Notes: a model not told the origin generated them from the letters alone. A DNA stretch of 64,000 bases from Aquimarina sediminis (GCF_002895435.1 NZ_POYJ01000017.1:1-64000); one strand, 5' to 3'. Positions 53,263 through 62,873 are shown, counted from the first letter of the stretch. Translations and numbers: made by a program.

Positions 53263-53478
53263 TAGTTTAAGTCAGTCGTTATAATTACTTTATCCTTATT
53301 ATATATTATGTTAGTCAACACTCTATAGTAGTATCATAGTATATATAAACAACTTGTCTTATTCTATTGATTAATCATATATCGTGATTAATAATTTTCT
53401 AAAAATCAAACGTATCAGTTGCTACACAGGTGTATTACCTATTTGCAATTGACATCCATTTTCTTTTAAGTTTTTATA

Positions 53479-55839
53479 ATGTATAGGAATATCACCATAC
53501 CCTTCCTATTGTTATGTTCTGTACTGTTCTGTCAGGAAACGTATAATATTAAGATAAAGGTAATCGATAAATACTCGAGTTTACCCGTATCTGAAGCACA
53601 TGTAACAATAGGCAATCAACAAGCAGTTACAAATTCGGAAGGAGATTTTTACTTCGATAATATCAAGGCTCAAAAACATAGGTTAACGATTACACATGTA
53701 GGATACCAAACATACACAACAGAAATAATAATTCCGACATCCGTTGCAGATTTTATTTATCTAGAGCCTAAGGAATCATTATTAGATGAAGTTGTTATCT
53801 CTGGTGATAACGATAAAAAGCTACTCCAAAAAAAATCGCTCTCCACGCTACAAGTAGAAAAAGAATTTCTCGAAGAAAACAGAGAAAATAGCTTAATGCA
53901 AACTCTTAAAAAAATACCTGGTGTGAGTGCTATTTCTATTGGCTCCGGGCAATCCAAACCTGTTATCAGAGGACTTGGATTTAATCGTGTGGTGGTAGTC
54001 GAAAATGGAATTAAGCATGAAGCACAACAATGGGCTACCGATCATGGCTTAGAGATCGATCAATACAATGTAGAACAGATCGAAATCACTAAAGGTGCTG
54101 CTTCATTACTCTATGGTTCTGATGCCATAGCCGGAGTTATCGCCATCACTCCCGGAAAATTACCTGCAAAAAATACACTAACAGGAGAAGCTCACCTTAC
54201 TACTCGAAGTAACAATGACCTTATAGGAGCCTCTGTTGGGATAAAAAAACGATATACCAACTGGTACTACAAAGCTCGACTTTCACATCAAAATTATGGT
54301 GACTATAGAGTGCCAACTGATAAGATTTACTACGAAAACTATGTTTTTGACCTACATAAGAATTACTTGCGTAATACTGCTGGATTTAACTATGATATTA
54401 GCTCATCGATAGGATATATATCTGATAATTTTCATACAGAAACTACTTTTAGTAATGTATATGCTAAAAATGGTTTTTTTGCCAACGCCCATGGTCTGGA
54501 GGTAAGAACCTCTCGAATAGATTATGATGCTAGCAATAGAGATATCGATTTACCATATCACAAGGTAAACCACTTCAAAGTAATCAACAATTCTAAGATT
54601 ACTTTACCAAATCACACCCTCACTATCGATGCCGGATATCAAAACAACCATAGAGAAGAACATTCTGAAGCCGTACCTCATGGATATATGCCTACTCCTG
54701 AATCCTCACAAGAACGCTTGTTTGTAAAAAACACATATAGCTTAAACGTACAGGACCAAACCTACGCCATAAGTGGTCATAAAATTAAGACTGGTATTAA
54801 TCTCGAATATCAAAACAACACTATTGGCGGCTGGGGGTTTTTGATCCCAGAATATAATAGATTTACTGCCGGTCTATTTCTCTATGATCAATATGAGATA
54901 CATAAAAATCTGTATGTAGAAGGAGGACTACGTTATGACTATGGTATTGTAAATACAAAACCCTATTATGAGTGGTTTGATTCTCCTGTAACCGATAGTA
55001 ATGGAGTCGTTACGCAACAAAGATTACAAAGAGCTAGTGATGAAAATCTAAAATTCGGTAGCTACAGTGCTTCTCTAGGTATTAGTTATTTACAAAAAAA
55101 GACATCTTATAAATTAAATATAGGAAAGAGTTTTAGAATCCCCTTGGCTAGCGAATTAGCTTCAGATGGAGTAAACTACCATATGTATAGGTATGAAGAA
55201 GGAAGTATTAACCTCAAATCTGAAAATTCATATCAAATAGATGGAGAAATTAATTTTAGTTCCAAAAACCTTGATATCCTAATAAACCCTTTTGTCAACT
55301 ATTTTGACAACTACATCTACCTTAATCCGATTCCCGAGTATTATGAAACACTTCAAAGGTATAAGTACACGCAAAGTGAAGTATTCAGGTATGGTAGCGA
55401 GTTGATGATTACTTACAAAGTAAATACTAATTTTTCTGTTTCTGGTGCTTTAGAATATGTAAAATCAAAACAACTAAGTGGTAGCAAAAAGAATTTCACA
55501 ATCCCATTTTCACCACCTCTGTCAGCTATTTTTTCGGCAAAATATAACATAAAATCACAATCTTTTTTTAGGGACACCCAACTATTTGCTGATCTCAGGA
55601 TGACAGCAAAACAAAACGATATAGTACCACCAGAAAGACCCACAGATGGATATTCTTTATTGCATCTGGGAGCACAGACACAAATACCACTTATATCAGA
55701 AAAACACCCACTAAAAATACAGTGTAAACTAAACAACATTTTCGACAACAAGGTATACGATCATACTAGTTTTTATAGACTAATACAAGTTCCCGAACCG
55801 GGAAGAAACATTTCAATTTCAATAACCCAAAAGTTTTAA
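53479..55839 (+). CDS. TonB-dependent outer-membrane receptor (ZnuD-like)
   Basis: A 786-residue receptor with signal peptide (ending VLFCQ), a carboxypeptidase-regulatory-like domain (about 22-100, LPVSEAHVTIGNQQAVTNSE), a plug domain (about 110-215, IPGVSAISIGSGQSKPVIRG and ITKGAASLLYGSDAIAGVIA) and a 22-strand barrel ending ISITQKF. A His-rich extracellular loop (NNHREEHSEAVPHGYMP) resembles zinc receptors of the ZnuD type. It imports a metal or metallophore, most plausibly zinc. Confidence 0.87.
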   Translation: MYRNITIPFLLLCSVLFCQETYNIKIKVIDKYSSLPVSEAHVTIGNQQAVTNSEGDFYFDNIKAQKHRLTITHVGYQTYTTEIIIPTSVADFIYLEPKESLLDEVVISGDNDKKLLQKKSLSTLQVEKEFLEENRENSLMQTLKKIPGVSAISIGSGQSKPVIRGLGFNRVVVVENGIKHEAQQWATDHGLEIDQYNVEQIEITKGAASLLYGSDAIAGVIAITPGKLPAKNTLTGEAHLTTRSNNDLIGASVGIKKRYTNWYYKARLSHQNYGDYRVPTDKIYYENYVFDLHKNYLRNTAGFNYDISSSIGYISDNFHTETTFSNVYAKNGFFANAHGLEVRTSRIDYDASNRDIDLPYHKVNHFKVINNSKITLPNHTLTIDAGYQNNHREEHSEAVPHGYMPTPESSQERLFVKNTYSLNVQDQTYAISGHKIKTGINLEYQNNTIGGWGFLIPEYNRFTAGLFLYDQYEIHKNLYVEGGLRYDYGIVNTKPYYEWFDSPVTDSNGVVTQQRLQRASDENLKFGSYSASLGISYLQKKTSYKLNIGKSFRIPLASELASDGVNYHMYRYEEGSINLKSENSYQIDGEINFSSKNLDILINPFVNYFDNYIYLNPIPEYYETLQRYKYTQSEVFRYGSELMITYKVNTNFSVSGALEYVKSKQLSGSKKNFTIPFSPPLSAIFSAKYNIKSQSFFRDTQLFADLRMTAKQNDIVPPERPTDGYSLLHLGAQTQIPLISEKHPLKIQCKLNNIFDNKVYDHTSFYRLIQVPEPGRNISISITQKF

Positions 55840-55855
55840 TTTAAACAACCCAATT

Positions 55856-56677
55856 ATGAAAAACAGATTTCAAGTAGCTATTTTATTTTTCCTCAGTCTC
55901 TTTATCATCTCATGTGATAATGATGACGATGCGATCATTTTTGATGAAAACATAAACCAAGTGCGTTTTACAGGTATAGAACTAGGTAATTCTCAATTAG
56001 TCTTACCGCAGTCCAATGTAGATATCCATACAGAATTTGATTATGCTGGTACAAGTAAGGTTACCAAGATTTTCTTTGATGTTATACCTTTTGATGTTCC
56101 TAATGTAAGAGAAGGTGAAACCGCCTGGGAGTTAACCGATCATCTGGTTCCGGTAGAACGTTATGAAGGGCAACTGAATCCACATATACATTATCATGTA
56201 TATTTTGACGAAGAAAACAAATATGACCCAAGTATCACTCCGGCAGAAGGGGTTTATAAATTTAAAATCACGGTAGAGCATGAAGACGGTTCTAAAAGTG
56301 CTATCACCAAAGAGCTTCACATTATTCAAAAATTTAAAAACATGAAAATTGGTGATAATAATGTAGTAGCATTAGGAACGGACAAGCTTCCTACTTCATA
56401 TGAATATCTTTCTGGGAATAATACGGTAACAGAAATCAAATATCAATTATGGTTTGAAGAATGGAGAGAGGGTCAAAATGTAGAAGTCGGTAAATGGGAC
56501 AATATCGAAGTAATACTACCAGAGAACCTTTATAAGGGAATCAAAAACCCGAACATACAATACAATTTTGATTTAATCAAAGGCTCTCCAGCTGGAGGAT
56601 ACTGGTTAAATATTTATGCAAAAGAAAGTGGAGAAAGTGAAGCTGTGAAACTTTCAATTCCTTTTGAAGTAAAATAA
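55856..56677 (+). CDS. DUF4625 lipoprotein (273 aa)
   Basis: A lipoprotein (lipobox FIISC, Cys20) with two related beta-sandwich domains of the DUF4625 type. Landmarks are SNVDIHTEFDYAGTSKVTKI, NPHIHYHVYFDE and GVYKFKITVEHEDGS. It follows the TonB receptor by 16 bases, so it is probably its surface partner. Histidine clusters (HIHYH) fit metal binding, which is inference. Confidence 0.82.
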   Translation: MKNRFQVAILFFLSLFIISCDNDDDAIIFDENINQVRFTGIELGNSQLVLPQSNVDIHTEFDYAGTSKVTKIFFDVIPFDVPNVREGETAWELTDHLVPVERYEGQLNPHIHYHVYFDEENKYDPSITPAEGVYKFKITVEHEDGSKSAITKELHIIQKFKNMKIGDNNVVALGTDKLPTSYEYLSGNNTVTEIKYQLWFEEWREGQNVEVGKWDNIEVILPENLYKGIKNPNIQYNFDLIKGSPAGGYWLNIYAKESGESEAVKLSIPFEVK

Positions 56678-56686
56678 AACACTAAA

Positions 56687-56725
56687 AGAGACTATCTGAA
56701 AAAGATGATTTCTCAGATGGTCTCT
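56687..56725 (+). terminator. Hairpin between the two DUF4625 genes
   Basis: AGAGACTATCTGA pairs with TCAGATGGTCTCT (one G-T pair) across a 13-base loop, followed by TATTC. It may attenuate rather than fully stop transcription into the second DUF4625 gene. Confidence 0.65.
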
Positions 56726-56750
56726 TATTCTAACTATAAAAAACATACCA

Positions 56751-57224
56751 ATGAAAAAAATAGCATCAATACTAACGATTACCATTTTTTTGGGTTCTTT
56801 TATAAGCTGTTCTAGTGATAATGATGAAACAGATACAGAAAAACCAACCATTAGCGTAAACTACAATGAAGGGTTTCCTAAATCCTGCACGGTACTAAAA
56901 AAAGGAAGTCAGTATACTATCAGGGTAAAAACATCAGATAATGTAGCTCTTGCTTCGTATGCTATAGATATACATCATAATTTTGATCACCATACTCATG
57001 ACGATCAAGGATCGCAATGTGTACTAGGAGCTATTAAGACTCCAGAAACCCCAATGATTTTTATGGAGAGCTATCCCATAAATGGAGATACGCAACAGTT
57101 CGAAATTAAACAAACTATAGCTATCCCTGACCATATCGATTCTGGAGATTATCACTGTCAGATTTCTGTAATTGATGCCACAGGATGGCAAAGCAGAACA
57201 TCAATAGATATTAAGATTGAATAA
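56751..57224 (+). CDS. DUF4625 lipoprotein (157 aa) with His-rich loop
   Basis: A single-domain DUF4625 lipoprotein (lipobox FISC, Cys20). A striking cluster DIHHNFDHHTHDD (His75, 76, 80, 81, 83) near the middle is a candidate metal site. The end ISVIDATGWQSRTSIDIKIE is typical of the family. It shares its locus with a ZnuD-like receptor and the other DUF4625 protein. Confidence 0.84.
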   Translation: MKKIASILTITIFLGSFISCSSDNDETDTEKPTISVNYNEGFPKSCTVLKKGSQYTIRVKTSDNVALASYAIDIHHNFDHHTHDDQGSQCVLGAIKTPETPMIFMESYPINGDTQQFEIKQTIAIPDHIDSGDYHCQISVIDATGWQSRTSIDIKIE

Positions 57225-57251
57225 AGTATATTCGGAGGAGAATACCCAACT

Positions 57252-57275
57252 AACAGATATAAAGATTTATCTGTT
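57252..57275 (+). terminator. Hairpin after the second DUF4625 gene
   Basis: AACAGATA pairs with TATCTGTT over an 8-base loop, 28 bases after the stop. The following bases are only moderately T-rich. Confidence 0.5.
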
Positions 57276-57322
57276 TACAAGGTTCTTGTATATTTATACT
57301 CTTATATGGAATCATCTTAAAA

Positions 57323-58174
57323 ATGGAAAATATCCCCATAAGAAATATTAATGCTTCTCAAGAAAAACTAAAGCTCGCGGACAACTTTAGCATACGAAAC
57401 CTCCGAGATTTGTTTGAAGGAAAAGATATGGTTCAAAAACTGCATAAGCATAGTTTTTTTTATGTATTGGTTTTAAAAAAGGGAAAGGGTGATCATCAGA
57501 TAGACTTTACGCCATATACCATTGATGATCATTCTATTTTCTTCATGCGTCCAGGTCAGGTGCATCAGCTTAATCTTAAGCTAGGTAGCGCAGGTTTTTT
57601 AATGGCTTTTACTACTGATTTTTATCGAGATAAAGAATCAAATCAATACTTGCGCAAAGCCAGTAACACCAACTTTTATCAATTTGATCAATATAGTTTT
57701 AATAAGATTTATTCGGTATTTCAATATATGTTTCAGGAATATACCGATAAAAATAAAGGGTATGAAGAAGTCATCAAATCTAATTTGAACATTCTTTTTA
57801 TCGAACTTAATAGACTACAGCATGAAAATCCTTTATCCGATGGCGTATCATATACGCAGCAGCGCCTGGAAGACTTTTTAGAACTTCTAAATTCTCATAT
57901 TTTTAGTCATAAACAGGTTTCGTACTATGCAGATATGTTGAATCTTTCGCCATATCAACTTAACGCAATTACCAAAACATCTTTAGGAAAAACATGCTCA
58001 GAACTTATCAATGGCTATATTATTCTAGAGTCCAAAAGATACCTTCTTGCTACTTCAAATCAAGTAACACAAATAGCATATCATCTGGGATATCAGGATG
58101 TTTCCTATTTCATTAGGTTTTTTAAAAGACAAACGGGGTTCTCTCCAGAGGTCTTTAGACAGAACTTTAAATAA
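57323..58174 (+). CDS. AraC-family transcriptional regulator
   Basis: A 283-residue regulator with an N-terminal cupin domain (about 10-140, KLHKHSFFYVLVLKKGKGDH and FFMRPGQVHQLNL) and a C-terminal AraC DNA-binding domain (about 185-283, KQVSYYADMLNLSPYQLNAI and VTQIAYHLGYQDVSYFIRFF). It lies directly after the metal-uptake-type locus and may control it or an unlinked gene. Confidence 0.88.
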   Translation: MENIPIRNINASQEKLKLADNFSIRNLRDLFEGKDMVQKLHKHSFFYVLVLKKGKGDHQIDFTPYTIDDHSIFFMRPGQVHQLNLKLGSAGFLMAFTTDFYRDKESNQYLRKASNTNFYQFDQYSFNKIYSVFQYMFQEYTDKNKGYEEVIKSNLNILFIELNRLQHENPLSDGVSYTQQRLEDFLELLNSHIFSHKQVSYYADMLNLSPYQLNAITKTSLGKTCSELINGYIILESKRYLLATSNQVTQIAYHLGYQDVSYFIRFFKRQTGFSPEVFRQNFK

Positions 58175-58276
58175 GTCCTGTCTAATTCTGTTTTTATCCT
58201 GTCTTATTGAGATTGTTTGGCACTACATTTATGGCTAAATAATGAATTATATATTAATGTAAAATAAACAACAACT

Positions 58277-58888
58277 ATGAATCAAAAATGGGATGACAGA
58301 TACAAAGAACAAGGCTTTGCATATGGCAAAGATCCTAATGTGTTTTTTAAAGAATGGCTGCCTAAATTTAACCCCGGATCTATAGTAATGCCTGCCGATG
58401 GTGAGGGGCGTAATGGAGTTTTTGCAGCGCAATCCGGTTGGAAAGTAACCTCTTTTGACCTCAGTATAGAAGGCAAATCAAAAGCATTACATCTTGCCAA
58501 AGAAAGTAATGTTACTCTTGATTATATTGTTGGAAACTTGAACGAATTACAATTTGAAAAAGAAACATTCGATGCTATCGGAATGATATATGCCCATTTT
58601 TTGGCTGAACACAAGTCTTCCTTTCATAAGAAATTAGATACTTTTCTTAAACCTGGAGGTATCATTATTTTCGAAGCTTTTAGTAAAAGTCATTTGCCTT
58701 ACAAAAAAGCCAATCCCAAAGTCGGAGGACCAAGAGACATCAACGAATTATATTCTAAAGAAGAAATAACAGAAGATTTTAAAAATTATGAAGTACTACA
58801 TTTAGAGGAAGAAGAAATTCTCTTAAATGAAGGCAAATATCATATAGGAAAAGGTGCTGTAATTAGATTTGTGGGAAGAAAACAGTAA
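58277..58888 (+). CDS. Class I SAM-dependent methyltransferase (TehB/thiopurine-like)
   Basis: A 203-residue methyltransferase. It opens with WDDRYKEQGFAYGKDPN, characteristic of the TehB-like group, then motif I as VMPADGEGRNGVFAAQSGW, and the acidic end of strand 2 in FDLSIEGKSKALHLA. Substrate unknown (possibly a metalloid or sulfur nucleophile in this group). Confidence 0.86.
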   Translation: MNQKWDDRYKEQGFAYGKDPNVFFKEWLPKFNPGSIVMPADGEGRNGVFAAQSGWKVTSFDLSIEGKSKALHLAKESNVTLDYIVGNLNELQFEKETFDAIGMIYAHFLAEHKSSFHKKLDTFLKPGGIIIFEAFSKSHLPYKKANPKVGGPRDINELYSKEEITEDFKNYEVLHLEEEEILLNEGKYHIGKGAVIRFVGRKQ

Positions 58889-59075
58889 TGCCATTTATGC
58901 TTTGGGTTCACTCAATAAGAAAATCACCTTTTCTTGCTTATGTAAACAAGAGCATTTTATATCAATCTGTTAGTATTACTGACCCGCGCGCAGGGTTGAG
59001 GTTTCAGCGCTCCGCTGAAGTCTTTTCCTGATGCGCTGACGTACTTTACCTCTGCGGGGACGACTGCCCTATATG

Positions 59076-59165
59076 CCGATGGTCAATAGTAATAGTGCGA
59101 GGAAGCATCTCACTAGTACGGGGAAAGCTCTTTTTGTACCGATGGTCGATATTTACTATGCAGGG
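59076..59165. repeat. Direct repeat pair in the G+C-rich segment
   Basis: CCGATGGTCAATAGTAATAG at 59076-59095 (continuing TGCGAGG) resembles CCGATGGTCGATATTTACTA at 59139-59158 (continuing TGCAGGG), with 9 identical bases at the start and scattered matches after. They are 63 bases apart. Confidence 0.55.
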
Positions 59166-59383
59166 GCAGTGTACAACCCAGTAAAACCTTTTGACTTTAA
59201 GTAACATTACGAAAAGAGAGTTGTATTGTAGTAAATTCAAAATATAGATTATCGTATCAAGAATATATAGTATAAACTATTGAGACTTATTAATCATCAG
59301 TATTACAAGCTGTTATTGTTAAGGAATTGTAATCAAAGTAAATATTACTTTACGGTGGTACATCTGAATATTCTGGATTGTAA

Positions 59384-59512
59384 ATGACATGTCTCATAGC
59401 ACCATATCACAACTACAAAAAATTAATAAGCCCAACTATATTATCTGGATCAATTGAAGATTACAGGGAAATCAGAAAAAACAGGTCGGGTTACAATCTG
59501 CTCTTTGAATAA
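59384..59512 (+). CDS. Possible small protein (42 aa)
   Basis: ATG at 59384 opens a 42-residue frame beginning MTCLIAPYHNYKKLISPTIL and ending RSGYNLLFE. The composition is plausible, but no homologous family was recognised and no promoter was found. It might be a gene remnant linked to the foreign-looking DNA upstream. Confidence 0.25.
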   Translation: MTCLIAPYHNYKKLISPTILSGSIEDYREIRKNRSGYNLLFE

Positions 59513-59609
59513 GTTTGCTATTTTCAAATTATAAAATAATAACGGAATCTGAAAATACTAAAAACTATAGTTAATATAGATCTACGTTCTCCACAATTAA
59601 AATAAAATA

Positions 59610-61673
59610 ATGGAAAAGCACATTAAAACACTTTTGCTCATAATTATTGCCCTATTTAACTTAGTAGTTACCTTTGGTCAAGATCAAGGAAGAATAGTTG
59701 AGCCAATCAACAATGGTTGGAAATTTGCTAAAATTTCGAACGGAGAAATGGATGCTAGTGTAACTTCTTGGGATGATGTCTCCCTACCTCATACATGGAA
59801 CGATAAGGACATGCAACTAAGTAAAGATTTTTATGAAGGTTATGCTCTATACAAGAACACATTCAATGTGCCTCAAGAATGGGAGAACAAAAGAATATTT
59901 ATACGTTTTGAAGGAGTTGGGCAGGTAGCAGAATTGTATATTAATGATAGATTTTTGGGAAAACATGAAGGTTCCTTTGCTGCTTTTGTCTTTGACCTGT
60001 CTTATGACTTGAAATTTGGAACTGAAAATAAAATTGTAGTCAGAGTAAATAATATTGCATCCAAAAAAATTATTCCTACAGACCACTTTCTTTTTGGTAT
60101 TTATGGAGGAATCTACAGACCCGCATCACTTATCGTTACGAATAAAACTAACATCACCGCAAGTGACTATGCCTCTTCGGGAATATATATTACGCAAAGA
60201 AATGTTTCAAAGGAAAGGGCTGATATAAAAATCACGACAAAGATTGAGAGTATCGGAGGTAAATTTTCTAATATAATATTGGAGAGTGCTATTTACAATA
60301 TTGAAGGGAAGAAAGTTGCACAAGATCATCTTAAAATCAAGATGACACCGCAAGGGAGGAGAACTTTTTCGCAACAACTCGAATTATCCAACCCGCATTT
60401 ATGGCATGGAAAAAAAGACCCTTACTTGTACAAAGTGGTCGTTTCGTTAAAAGATAAAAATTCAGATATTATAGATCAAGTAATTCAACCTTTAGGGGTT
60501 AGAAAATTTGAAATAAAACCTGGCGGTTTTTATCTGAATGATGAAAAGTATAACATGTATGGAGTATGTAGGCATCAAGATTGGCTTGGCTATGGAAATG
60601 CACTCAACAATTGGCAGCATGATAAAGATTTAGAGATTATGGGAGAAATGGGAGTTACCACAATAAGGCTAGCCCACTATCAGCAATCAGAATATTTTTA
60701 TAGTAAATGTGATAGTTTGGGATTTGTAATATCCGTGGAGATCCCTTTTATAAACAAAACTACAGGAGAAGAAGGTGATAATTCCAAATTACAAATGGAA
60801 GAATTGATAAAGCAAAATTTTAACCACCCATCTATATATGCTTGGGGGCTTCATAATGAAATATATTCGAATTCTCGAAAACTATTTACCAGAGGAGCCG
60901 ACTATGGGACGGTTTTAACAAGAGATCTTAATGAAATTGCAAAACAATTGAATCCCGACCGACCAACTATCGCTGTTGATAATGGGGGCATGGAACGCCC
61001 AATCAATAAAACTGCCGACATACAAGGTTTTAATCGATATTTAGGTTGGTATGGTGGTCATATGGGAGACATGAAAAATTGGATAACTGATTATAAAAAA
61101 AAATATCCTGAATATGCAGTTATTTTGTCTGAATATGGAGCGGGGGCAAATATGGATCACCAAGTTGAAACGATTCCTGAATATGTAGACCCAGCTGGTC
61201 AATTTTTTCCAGAATCTTATGCAACAAGGTTTCATGAAACACAATGGGGAGACATTTCCAGTCAAGACTACTTAGTTGCATCATATGTTTGGAATATGTT
61301 TGATTTTGGATTACCGCTTTGGGTCAGAGGTAATGTTCCTGCAAGAAATCACAAAGGGCTTGTAAGCTTTGACAGGAAAGACAAAAAAGACTCTTTCTAT
61401 TGGTACAAAGCCAATTGGAATCCAAAACCTATGGTATATATATCAGACAGAAGAGTAACAGAGAGAACTAAAAACCTTACGGATATTCATGTATATTGCA
61501 ATACCTCTGTACCAATTTTAACTGTAAACGGAGTAAAACATAAGGACTTTATCCAAGGAAAAACGGATGTTCATTATATTTTTAAAAACGTAAAATTATC
61601 ACAAGGCATAAATAAAATAATTGCTGCTGCAGATGGGGAAGTAAAAGATGAAGTACTTTGGTCCCTCAAATAG
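59610..61673 (+). CDS. Secreted glycoside hydrolase family 2 protein
   Basis: A 687-residue exported enzyme (signal peptide ending VTFGQ) with the GH2 plan: sugar-binding jelly roll (about 30-185), Ig-like domain (about 190-305), TIM barrel (about 310-600, YGVCRHQDWLGYGNALNNWQ) and a small C-terminal beta domain. The acid/base is Glu417 in GLHNEIY and the nucleophile Glu508 in ILSEYGAGAN. It is a beta-galactosidase, glucuronidase or mannosidase-like enzyme; substrate not certain. No polysaccharide-utilisation SusCD pair is adjacent. Confidence 0.9.
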   Translation: MEKHIKTLLLIIIALFNLVVTFGQDQGRIVEPINNGWKFAKISNGEMDASVTSWDDVSLPHTWNDKDMQLSKDFYEGYALYKNTFNVPQEWENKRIFIRFEGVGQVAELYINDRFLGKHEGSFAAFVFDLSYDLKFGTENKIVVRVNNIASKKIIPTDHFLFGIYGGIYRPASLIVTNKTNITASDYASSGIYITQRNVSKERADIKITTKIESIGGKFSNIILESAIYNIEGKKVAQDHLKIKMTPQGRRTFSQQLELSNPHLWHGKKDPYLYKVVVSLKDKNSDIIDQVIQPLGVRKFEIKPGGFYLNDEKYNMYGVCRHQDWLGYGNALNNWQHDKDLEIMGEMGVTTIRLAHYQQSEYFYSKCDSLGFVISVEIPFINKTTGEEGDNSKLQMEELIKQNFNHPSIYAWGLHNEIYSNSRKLFTRGADYGTVLTRDLNEIAKQLNPDRPTIAVDNGGMERPINKTADIQGFNRYLGWYGGHMGDMKNWITDYKKKYPEYAVILSEYGAGANMDHQVETIPEYVDPAGQFFPESYATRFHETQWGDISSQDYLVASYVWNMFDFGLPLWVRGNVPARNHKGLVSFDRKDKKDSFYWYKANWNPKPMVYISDRRVTERTKNLTDIHVYCNTSVPILTVNGVKHKDFIQGKTDVHYIFKNVKLSQGINKIIAAADGEVKDEVLWSLK

Positions 61674-62067
61674 TAGTATATTTTTTGCAATCATAAACCA
61701 ATTGCGTTATAGTAAAAAACTGTCGAGAACAACACATAAAACATCAAATATCACTACAACAATTAGAGGTAGCTCATACTTTATGAGTCAAACAAGTGCT
61801 GAAACACTGAGATTTACAGTACATAACACTTCAATTGTTGAGAGATTGAATATTGTACTAAATTATGTTGATTTGATATGGATGTATTCTTTATCGAATG
61901 GAAAATTGACATTTCCAAATTTGACAAGAATCACGACAATAAGAATTACTGGAAGTAAATTGGTAAAAAGAAAAAATAAAATATCTAATTTAACAAATCG
62001 ATTAGAAAGAACTACGGTCAGCGGGTAATAAGCTATAACAGTGATTGAATGTAAAAATGATAAAAAA
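61674..62067. other. Region with a doubtful 126-codon frame
   Basis: A plus-strand frame beginning at 61648, inside the end of the GH2 gene, stays open to 62028 and would encode a Thr/Ser/Asn-rich 126-residue protein (for example TIRITGSKLVKRKNK). On the minus strand a different frame near 62036-61863 would encode a hydrophobic segment (LLPVILIVVILVKF). Neither has clear start signals. The G+C-richer end GGTCAGCGGGTAATAAGC looks like part of a repetitive element. I do not call a gene here. Confidence 0.3.
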
Positions 62068-62838
62068 ATGAAAAAGATTTTTCTAATAGTATTGATTTCT
62101 ATTTTTTACATAAAAAGTTACAGCCAGGCTAAAACTATTCATGTCTTTGTAGCTTTATGTGATAATCAGTTTCAAGGAATTGTTCCGGTACCCAAAAAAA
62201 TTGGAAACGGTAAAGATCCAGTACATAATTTATATTGGGGAGCAGGATACGGAGTAAAGTCCTTTTTTAAAATAAAAACAAAGGATTGGATATTTATTAA
62301 ACAATTAAAAACATCTAATACCTATATTCTGGATAGAATATTGTTTAAACATGCTACTAAAGAAATCTATTTACTTGCCGATGCCTATGATGGTGAGCAC
62401 ATAAAATCTTGCACAGAAGATTTTTTGAAGGCATCAAACACCCAAAACCCGTTAACAATAAACGAAAATTCTAAAGAGTTAAATTTTGGTGGAGATGCTG
62501 ATCTATTAGCATATATTGGTCATGATGGATTAATGGATTTTAATGTAAATATTACCTATAAAGAAGTCAAAAAAATCAAAAGAGACGTCATAGTTTTGGC
62601 TTGTTATAGTAGAGATTACTTTTCTCCAGAAATTAAAAACGCTAATGCTAATCCAATCTTATGGACCACCCACTTAATGGCTCCTGAAGCCTATACTCTA
62701 AAAGCCGCTATAGATGGTTGGATACGTAATGAAACCGGGAAACAAATTGATGAAAGAGCAGCTCAAACCTATAATAAATATCAAAAATGTGGAATAAAAG
62801 GTGCTAGAAACCTGTTTACAACTGGATTTAAAAATTAG
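62068..62838 (+). CDS. Secreted protein with caspase-like His/Cys dyad
   Basis: A 256-residue protein with a signal peptide (MKKIFLIVLISIFYIKSYSQ). It is alpha/beta with repeated strand ends: THVF..VALCDNQFQG, YLLADAYDGEH and LLAYIGHDGLMDF. The final pair, IGHDG (His152) and VLACYS (Cys179), matches the His-Gly and Ala-Cys pattern of clan CD (caspase/gingipain/CHAT-like) peptidases. It may be an extracellular peptidase or an inactive homologue. The ATG at 62068 starts the signal peptide; a GTG at 62041 opens the frame. Confidence 0.72.
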   Translation: MKKIFLIVLISIFYIKSYSQAKTIHVFVALCDNQFQGIVPVPKKIGNGKDPVHNLYWGAGYGVKSFFKIKTKDWIFIKQLKTSNTYILDRILFKHATKEIYLLADAYDGEHIKSCTEDFLKASNTQNPLTINENSKELNFGGDADLLAYIGHDGLMDFNVNITYKEVKKIKRDVIVLACYSRDYFSPEIKNANANPILWTTHLMAPEAYTLKAAIDGWIRNETGKQIDERAAQTYNKYQKCGIKGARNLFTTGFKN

Positions 62839-62873
62839 ATTTGCACTTCTGAATTGTTACAAAAAGCGTAAAC

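Larger units (their letters stand above)
58889..59609. other. Mosaic intergenic region, G+C-rich in its middle
   Basis: From about 58980 to 59190 the base composition is clearly more G+C-rich than the surroundings and no real gene is present. It contains the hairpin TTCAGCG/CGCTGAA at 59003-59019 and a direct repeat pair at 59076 and 59139. The remaining A/T-rich part up to 59609 holds one possible 42-residue ORF (59384-59512). The segment looks like an inserted or duplicated repetitive element. Confidence 0.55.

Noticed and set aside
55413..55751. A 112-codon minus-strand frame in the TonB receptor gene
   Set aside because: It is antisense to conserved barrel sequence and has no supporting features.
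59046..59240. A 64-codon minus-strand frame in the G+C-rich segment
   Set aside because: Its translation contains the direct repeat pair and no protein-like pattern; it is a by-product of the repetitive DNA.
61648..62028. A 126-residue protein gene overlapping the end of the GH2 gene
   Set aside because: It starts inside the GH2 coding sequence, its Thr/Ser/Asn-rich composition has no family resemblance, and no promoter or ribosome-binding signal was seen.
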